Below are positions 59,080 through 64,000 of a stretch of 64,000 nucleotides of DNA, in pieces; positions within the stretch are counted from its first letter, which is position 1, and every line of letters begins with the position of its first letter. The stretch lies in NCBI GenBank assembly GCA_014905825.1, contig JACGCN010000066.1:62001-126000 (forward strand), read 5' to 3'. The position numbers and the translations under genes are program-made. Below the pieces are notes generated by a model, which did not search any database, was not told the origin of the DNA, and was given only the letters and a program-made list of their open reading frames with translations. This DNA comes from Lyophyllum atratum (Eukaryota; Basidiomycota; Agaricomycetes; Agaricales; Lyophyllaceae).

Positions 59080-60902
59080 ATGGCTGCAACACGACGAAGT
59101 GCTCGCCTTGCTCTCAACGCAAATTTGGCGATGAGCAGCAGGGAGAAGGTCTTGGACGGTCAACAGAAACGCAAAAGGATCGACTTGGAGGAATCCGATG
59201 AGCTGCCTTCACCGCCGCATCACTCTGGAACTACCACTGAGGTGGAAACTGGCGATGAATCTTTTGGAATCACGAAGGCACGCCGTAAGAAGAGGCAGGC
59301 GAAAGCAGAACCTATATATGTTATTCCGGACGTTGAGACCAAAACGACAGCTTTTAAGGGGCGTTTAGGTGAGTGCCAGTCGCTGCATGGAATCCATTCC
59401 TCTATATGAATCAACAGGCTATGCGTGCTTGAATACGGTCCTGCGTAACCGCAAGCCTTCGAGTGAATCAGTACTTTGTTCTAGGACTTGCAGGTATATG
59501 CTAAGTACATCGTGCCAGCCGTTGCTGATAGTGCGTTCCAGACTTGACAGTCTCAAGAAAAAAGGGCTGGATTGGGTCAAGGATTTGGGAAGGAAAAATG
59601 TGGAGGATCTTCTTACCATGATGGAGTGGAACGAACAAAACGTTGGTTGTCTCCATTCATATACCTCGTTTTCATTTCTCAACACCGGCCTGTAGCATAT
59701 CCGATTTCTGAGATTGTCATCCGAGATGTTTCCCTTCGCTTCACATGCCGTCCATGGCTACTCTTTGGAGTACTGTGCCCCGCTACTCGCGCGCGTTGGC
59801 TCGCTTGCCAATAAATATGGTCACAGACTGACCGCCCATCCAGGCCAATATACTCAGCTCGGCAGCCCCAAGCCAGAGGTTATCCAGTCTGCTGTCAGAG
59901 AACTGTCATACCACTGCGAAATGCTGGACAGAATGGGCGTGGGCGTTGACGGCGTCATGATCGTTCATGTAAGTGTTGAGAGCTGTGGACGATATCGGGT
60001 GCTGACACTCCCGAGAAGGGTGGCGGTATGTATGAAGATAAGATTGCTACACTCGCGAGAATCAGGAAGACCATCACCGACATCCTTCCTGAAGGTGTTC
60101 GACATCGACTGGCGCTGGAGAACGATGAAGTAATAATCCCTGGTGCATCCTTACCCCGAGAGATTTGCTCACCGATCTTGTAGATATGCTATAATGCTGA
60201 AGACCTTCTACCGCTCTGCGAAGAACTTGATGTCCCCTTTATCTTCGGTAGGTGGCTTCTCATGGCTCGTGCTTGAATGTCAATTTATATGTACAAGATT
60301 ATCATCACGATGCTCTTTATCCCTCCTCTATCCCACCCAAGGTTATCATCGAGCGCGCAAATGCCATTTTCGCGCGACGCAGAATTAGGCCCAAACAGCA
60401 TCTAAGTGAACCCAGACCTGGGGCTGTGACGCTGATGGAAAGAAGGGCTCATGCAGACCGTTGCGAGAATCTCCCGCTCGACTTGCCAGATGATATGGGT
60501 GCGAGTTTCATTCCTTCATGACTTTCGGTGTGACTAACTCGTATGCCCCTAATATTTAGACTTGATGATTGAAGTACCACCCCTTCGTCGGATACTTTTC
60601 GCAATGACTCTAACTCTTTACCAGGCGAAAGACAAGGAGCAGGCCGTACTCCATCTTTACCGAATGTATAATCTGCATCCCGTCCATCACGGTGAGCCGT
60701 CTGTTATGTACATTGCCAGCATGAAAGCTGATTTTCTCGATCTCTCAGCGTCTCTCCGGCCACCTGACGAGAATCAAACGAAACAAACCAAGGGAAGGAA
60801 GTCCAACAAAAGACTACGTAGTAAGGCCGAGGAACTGTGCGTCAATGTTGAAGACGAATTGGCCATGGGGATTGGCCATGACTGCGACAAAGAAGATTAG
60901 GG
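59080..60902 (+). CDS. uve1: UV-damage endonuclease (UVDE family)
   Basis: Nicks DNA 5' of UV photoproducts to start an excision-repair path separate from NER. ATG 59080; basic N-terminus with nuclear-type motifs (ARRKKRQAKAE). The UVDE barrel begins after an intron at YACLNTVLRNRKPSSESVLC with RTCRLDSLKKKGLDWVKDLG. Next are IRFLRLSSEMFPFASHAVHG, GHRLTAHPGQYTQLGSPKPE (metal-site His and Gln), YHCEMLDRMGVGVDGVMIVH, EGVRHRLALENDE (metal-site Glu), AEDLLPLCEELDVPFIFDYH with the HH metal ligands, and IEAKDKEQAVLHLYRMYN. About eight exons. Protein ends at ...HDCDKED, stop TAG 60898-60900. The T and A of the stop are the TA target duplication and the G is the first base of a MITE. The pre-insertion end would have been Asp-Tyr-stop. 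Confidence 0.9.
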
Positions 60903-60938
60903 GTCTTCAGAGTTGGCGCAACGGCCGTTTCGAAACGG
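60900..60938 (+). repeat. Left terminal inverted repeat of the MITE
   Basis: 39 bases, identical to the reverse complement of 61430-61468. The inner 14 bases CCGTTTCGAAACGG are themselves a perfect palindrome. Confidence 0.9.
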
Positions 60939-61429
60939 TAATTTCAGTTCGGAAAACAAAGCTTTGAATCGAAACAGCTTTGATCGCTCGAAGGCACCCC
61001 ACCTGCGATTTGTGATTTAAACTGTTTCAACATAGAGCTGAGCTTGATTTGAGCTATGGAGAGATGGCGGTGACCGAAACTTGTGATGACGCGGTGATTA
61101 ACTGATAATACAGTGATAAGAACCTACCAATTTATCTTGCCCTTCTCAACTATTCTCTGTGATCCCTGGCATGCCTCGCACACAGCATGTCAACAGCAGA
61201 TGAACGCTCTTTTTTAGAGTAAACGTAGCGCGTTGTGCGACGGAAAATACGAAGATCTGAAGTAACTCATCCATATCCACATCGGGCATCTCCGAGGGAT
61301 AATTAAGCTCCGTTCGAAGCCGCAGCAGCGGGCAGCAGCATGCTGGAAATCGAAGTGAAGCGGTTTCGATTTTCTGACTTGCCGTTGCAACTCTTTTGAA
61401 ACGTGCGAAATCTTTTTCTTTTTAAACAG

Positions 61430-61468
61430 CCGTTTCGAAACGGCCGTTGCGCCAACTCTGAAGACCCC
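61430..61468 (-). repeat. Right terminal inverted repeat of the MITE
   Basis: 39 bases, exact inverse of 60900-60938, followed directly by the TA duplication. Confidence 0.9.
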
Positions 61469-61707
61469 TATTGAGGTGCAGATGTTTACGAAGTTCTTAT
61501 CAGTAAACGAAACTCGTCCTCATTTACGTGTGTTATAACTATCCACAACTCCAAGATGCGTGACGGTATACAGAAAACATGATATACAGCAGAAGAACTC
61601 CTTCCTAAAACACAGTAGTCCGTACCTCACGATGGGCAAATAACAAGTAACTAAATGATGCAATACAGGGAAGCATAATGAGAGGAAAGGGTTGACCATT
61701 GAAAATT

Positions 61708-64000
61708 CTACGCTGCCGAACCGAAACTTGTGAGAGCCAAAGCTCCCAACCACACCATTTCCAAAACGGCTTTTCCAATGGGAGTCAACTTGACGTCTGG
61801 TTCAGGGACCTCCTCTTCCTCCGAGGTAGGTCTCAGGATCGGGGGAGAAGTTTGCAGACACAGGCCCATTTTGATGAGGCCGTCTGGATAAAACTCGATC
61901 CCTACTTCGCGAGAATGGCACTGGCCCAGGACCCATTCGTACGGACTTGGTTCAGTGAGAGGCGGCATCTGTTCGAAGGCGATGTTCAAGGGTCCCATCA
62001 CGGTCAAACCATCATCTGGAACACGAACACCAGTGCCTTGAAGGTCGTTGTATGGGACAAGACGGGCGGTGATGTGGAAAGATGAAAGCAGAACGGAAGC
62101 TCGGTCGTCTCGCTTGCTGCCAGATTCGTAGGATGAGGTGGGGGATGTTCTGGATCGTTTGCTACCATCTCTTTCTCCCCGACTCTTGCTGTGCTCCTCA
62201 CTGGGGGTCTCGGGTTTGTAGTAGACCAAGAGGTACTGCCGTTGATCATTGTGAATGGGCGGCCTTTCGAATGGAGACATTGCACTCTCGAACCGTGGGT
62301 CCGTATCGCCAGGCCACAAGGGTAGGAGCATGTACAGGGAATCTTCCGGAATATCCCGGAAGGGGTCATTGTCACCATTGCCACTTGCAATCTTTTTCTG
62401 CCTTTGTGATGTAGGCGGAGCATGTCGCGAGGTGCTATAATTCGAAGGCAATAACCCCACATCTTTGAAAGAGTCGTTGAGAGTATTGATAACGCCTTGA
62501 TGACTCTCTTGCTTATTTCTCGGCTGCAGTGCAAGCCAAGGTGGGACGAACGGAGCATGTATTTGGGCAGAGGAAGCTGCAGAGGAGTGTGGGCCGCGTC
62601 CCAAAAATCGATTCCATATGCCTCCTCTTTCGGAGTCGCCATTGTGGCGGTCTTGGCGCAGTTGTTCGATAAGCGTGGCGTCCATAGTTCCAAATGCTTC
62701 GCTATGCGGAGTGCGGCTGGGGGGAGCGTTTTCGGCATCGTCGTCCTCGTCCTCGTCTTCAAGGGGGTCGCGAGGACGACGTCTCCGCCGTGAATGATGA
62801 GACGAATTTCTGGAGACAGCGCGATCGAGGAGGTTTGCTTCGCGACCTACGAGAGAGGTGGACGAGGCGGTGGGGCCAGGAGGGTACGTGTGTAATGCAA
62901 CCGCCGATGCAGGAGGCGGCGGTAACGGCTGCGCCATGGGTCTGGAACCACTGGAAATATGACCATCGTCCTTGCTCTGCTGCTTGACCTTCCCTTTCCC
63001 TCGCACTTCCTCGCCCGTCCGCAGTCGTTCTTTCACCTTCTGTCTCTCTCTTTGCGCCTGCTTCTGGATCTCCCGCTCCTTTTGCCTCCGAAGTTTTTCC
63101 TTATCTTTGGCCTCATGAGAGCTTCCAGCAGCCCCATCATCCAATAAACCATGTGATTCCAGCTTCCGAGTGGTGTTGGTGCTCGTATAAGCCTCCTGCA
63201 CACGCCGGGGTGCAAGAAGAATCATGCTTGAACTTCTTTTCGTGACAGGGACGACAGAACCTCCGCCTGTGATCGTGTTAAGGGTGGCGTCTGTTGCCCG
63301 CGACGATGTAGGAGGAACATCCCCGCGCTTTCGTGGCGGTCGGTAGTGACGGCTGATGGAGAAGGCTATTGCCTTTGAATGTTTATGAATTGTAACCGGG
63401 GGTCCGGGAGCGGGAGTGTTGGAATGTTCTCGGTAAGGTTGCACTACAAGGCGCTGCTGTGGCCCTTTGGATTCGTCCGTGGCTAGGCGGGTGATATTTG
63501 TTATTAGATGGTATCAAGGACGAACATTAAAGGCTCACGTTTTGTCGCACGCCTATCTACCTTGAACCTTCCCACCAGGTCATTCCTCCAGAGTTCTGTG
63601 GAATCAAGTCGCATTCCTTTCCACACAGCGGAAAGGGCCCCTTTTTCCTTCTCCACATCATTAAGAACATCTTTCATCTGTTCCCCAGGTATTGCAGGTG
63701 TCACACCGGTCCTCTCGGTCACCATGCTCCCCCTTGGAGATAAAAATCCAGTACTCGTCCTTCTCAGTGGAACTTCAGGAGCATCGGAAGTTCTTTCTGC
63801 CTTCTCCTTCTTGAAGCTCCAGTCTCTTCGTTGGGCTTGATAGCGAGGGCCGTCCCAGTTGCGGATGGCCTTGCCAAATGAATCCCCACCGTAGCTCGAC
63901 ACTGTTGCTGTGCTCGGTCGTCTCGCGTCTTTACTACCCCAGCCAAGGAGCCATCGTCCGCCAGTGGCAGACGGCCTACGATCATTAGAGCTTGATGGTG
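61708..64000 (-). CDS. Conserved hypothetical protein, 5' end off the window
   Basis: Minus-strand gene whose coding frame is open at the right edge (PSSSNDRRPSATGGRWLLGW near 63960-64000), so the start is outside. Two exons seen: 63541-64000, with SSYGGDSFGKAIRNWDGPRY and EVPLRRTSTGFLSPRG, and 61708 to about 63480. A Lys/Arg/Glu-rich helix (EKLRRQKEREIQKQAQRERQ) is at about 63050-63110, then a disordered acidic stretch (EDEDEDDDAENAPPS), and a conserved-looking C-terminal domain: DPFRDIPEDSLYMLLPLWPG, RQYLLVYYKPETP, LLSSFHITARLVPYNDLQGTG, SPYEWVLGQCHSREVGIEFY and KLTPIGKAVLEMVWLGALAL. Family not recognised; the last domain is well ordered and lacks a transmembrane run except weakly at the end. 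Confidence 0.75.

Larger units (their letters stand above)
60898..61470. mobile_element. MITE with perfect 39-bp terminal inverted repeats and TA target duplication
   Basis: The element is 60900-61468 (569 bp). Left end 60900-60938 and right end 61430-61468 are exact reverse complements, starting GGGGTCTTCAGAG and ending with the inner palindrome CCGTTTCGAAACGG. It is flanked on both sides by TA (60898-60899 and 61469-61470), which is the Tc1/mariner-type target duplication. No reading frame for a transposase lies inside, so it is non-autonomous. The repeats show no mismatch, which suggests recent movement or maintained folding. It lies between the convergent uve1 and the hypothetical gene ending at 61708. 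Confidence 0.88.

Overview
The window is nuclear DNA of a filamentous basidiomycete, most probably a wood- or litter-decaying member of the Agaricomycetes. Nearly every gene is cut by several short GT-AG introns of about 40-70 bases, genes lie on both strands with small gaps, and the contents are typical of that group: paired P450 monooxygenases, a DUF6533-type membrane protein, a WOPR (Gti1/Pac2) regulator, a GPI-type GH18 chitinase, a secreted CE1 esterase ending in a fungal cellulose-binding module (CBM1), Bud4, Hob3, Mdm31 and UVDE. The taxonomic call is inference from gene content; no rRNA or tRNA was seen. Exon joins were worked out by reading splice sites and frames by eye, so single junctions can be wrong even where the gene is certain.

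Layout. 1-8 kb, all minus: the 5' part of a phospholipid:diacylglycerol acyltransferase (runs off the left edge) and two tandem P450 genes. 8-19 kb, plus: a Bud4/anillin-like septation protein, a DUF6533 membrane protein, a coiled-coil protein and a GT17 glycosyltransferase. 19-29 kb: chitinase, a small hypothetical gene, a C2H2 zinc-finger gene divergent from a mitochondrial carrier, an F-box protein, and an ER-type DUF3844 protein. 29-36 kb, minus: WOPR regulator, a cysteine-less glutaredoxin-like protein, and an O-fucosyltransferase-like protein. 37-45 kb: acetylxylan-esterase-type CE1-CBM1, a second glutaredoxin (CPYS active site) divergent from a HAD phosphatase, a coiled-coil protein, and a Bax-inhibitor-1 protein. 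45-53 kb: a CFA-synthase-like methyltransferase divergent from MDM31, then a small secreted protein. 53-64 kb: a large single-exon coiled-coil/RGG protein, Hob3 (BAR), UVDE, a 569-bp MITE and a conserved hypothetical gene that runs off the right edge.

The genes are mostly unrelated housekeeping and accessory functions; I see no convincing metabolic cluster, defence island or CRISPR-like array. The strongest unusual signals are: (1) a miniature inverted-repeat transposon with perfect 39-bp ends and a TA target duplication that sits in the stop codon of the UV-damage endonuclease gene and supplies the last base of that stop; (2) two glutaredoxin paralogues 7 kb apart, one whose CPYS active site is built from an 11-base micro-exon, the other with the catalytic Cys replaced by Ser and a GC-AG intron at the matching position; and (3) a multi-exon secreted-protein gene at 51.3-52.5 kb that only appears when small exons are joined.
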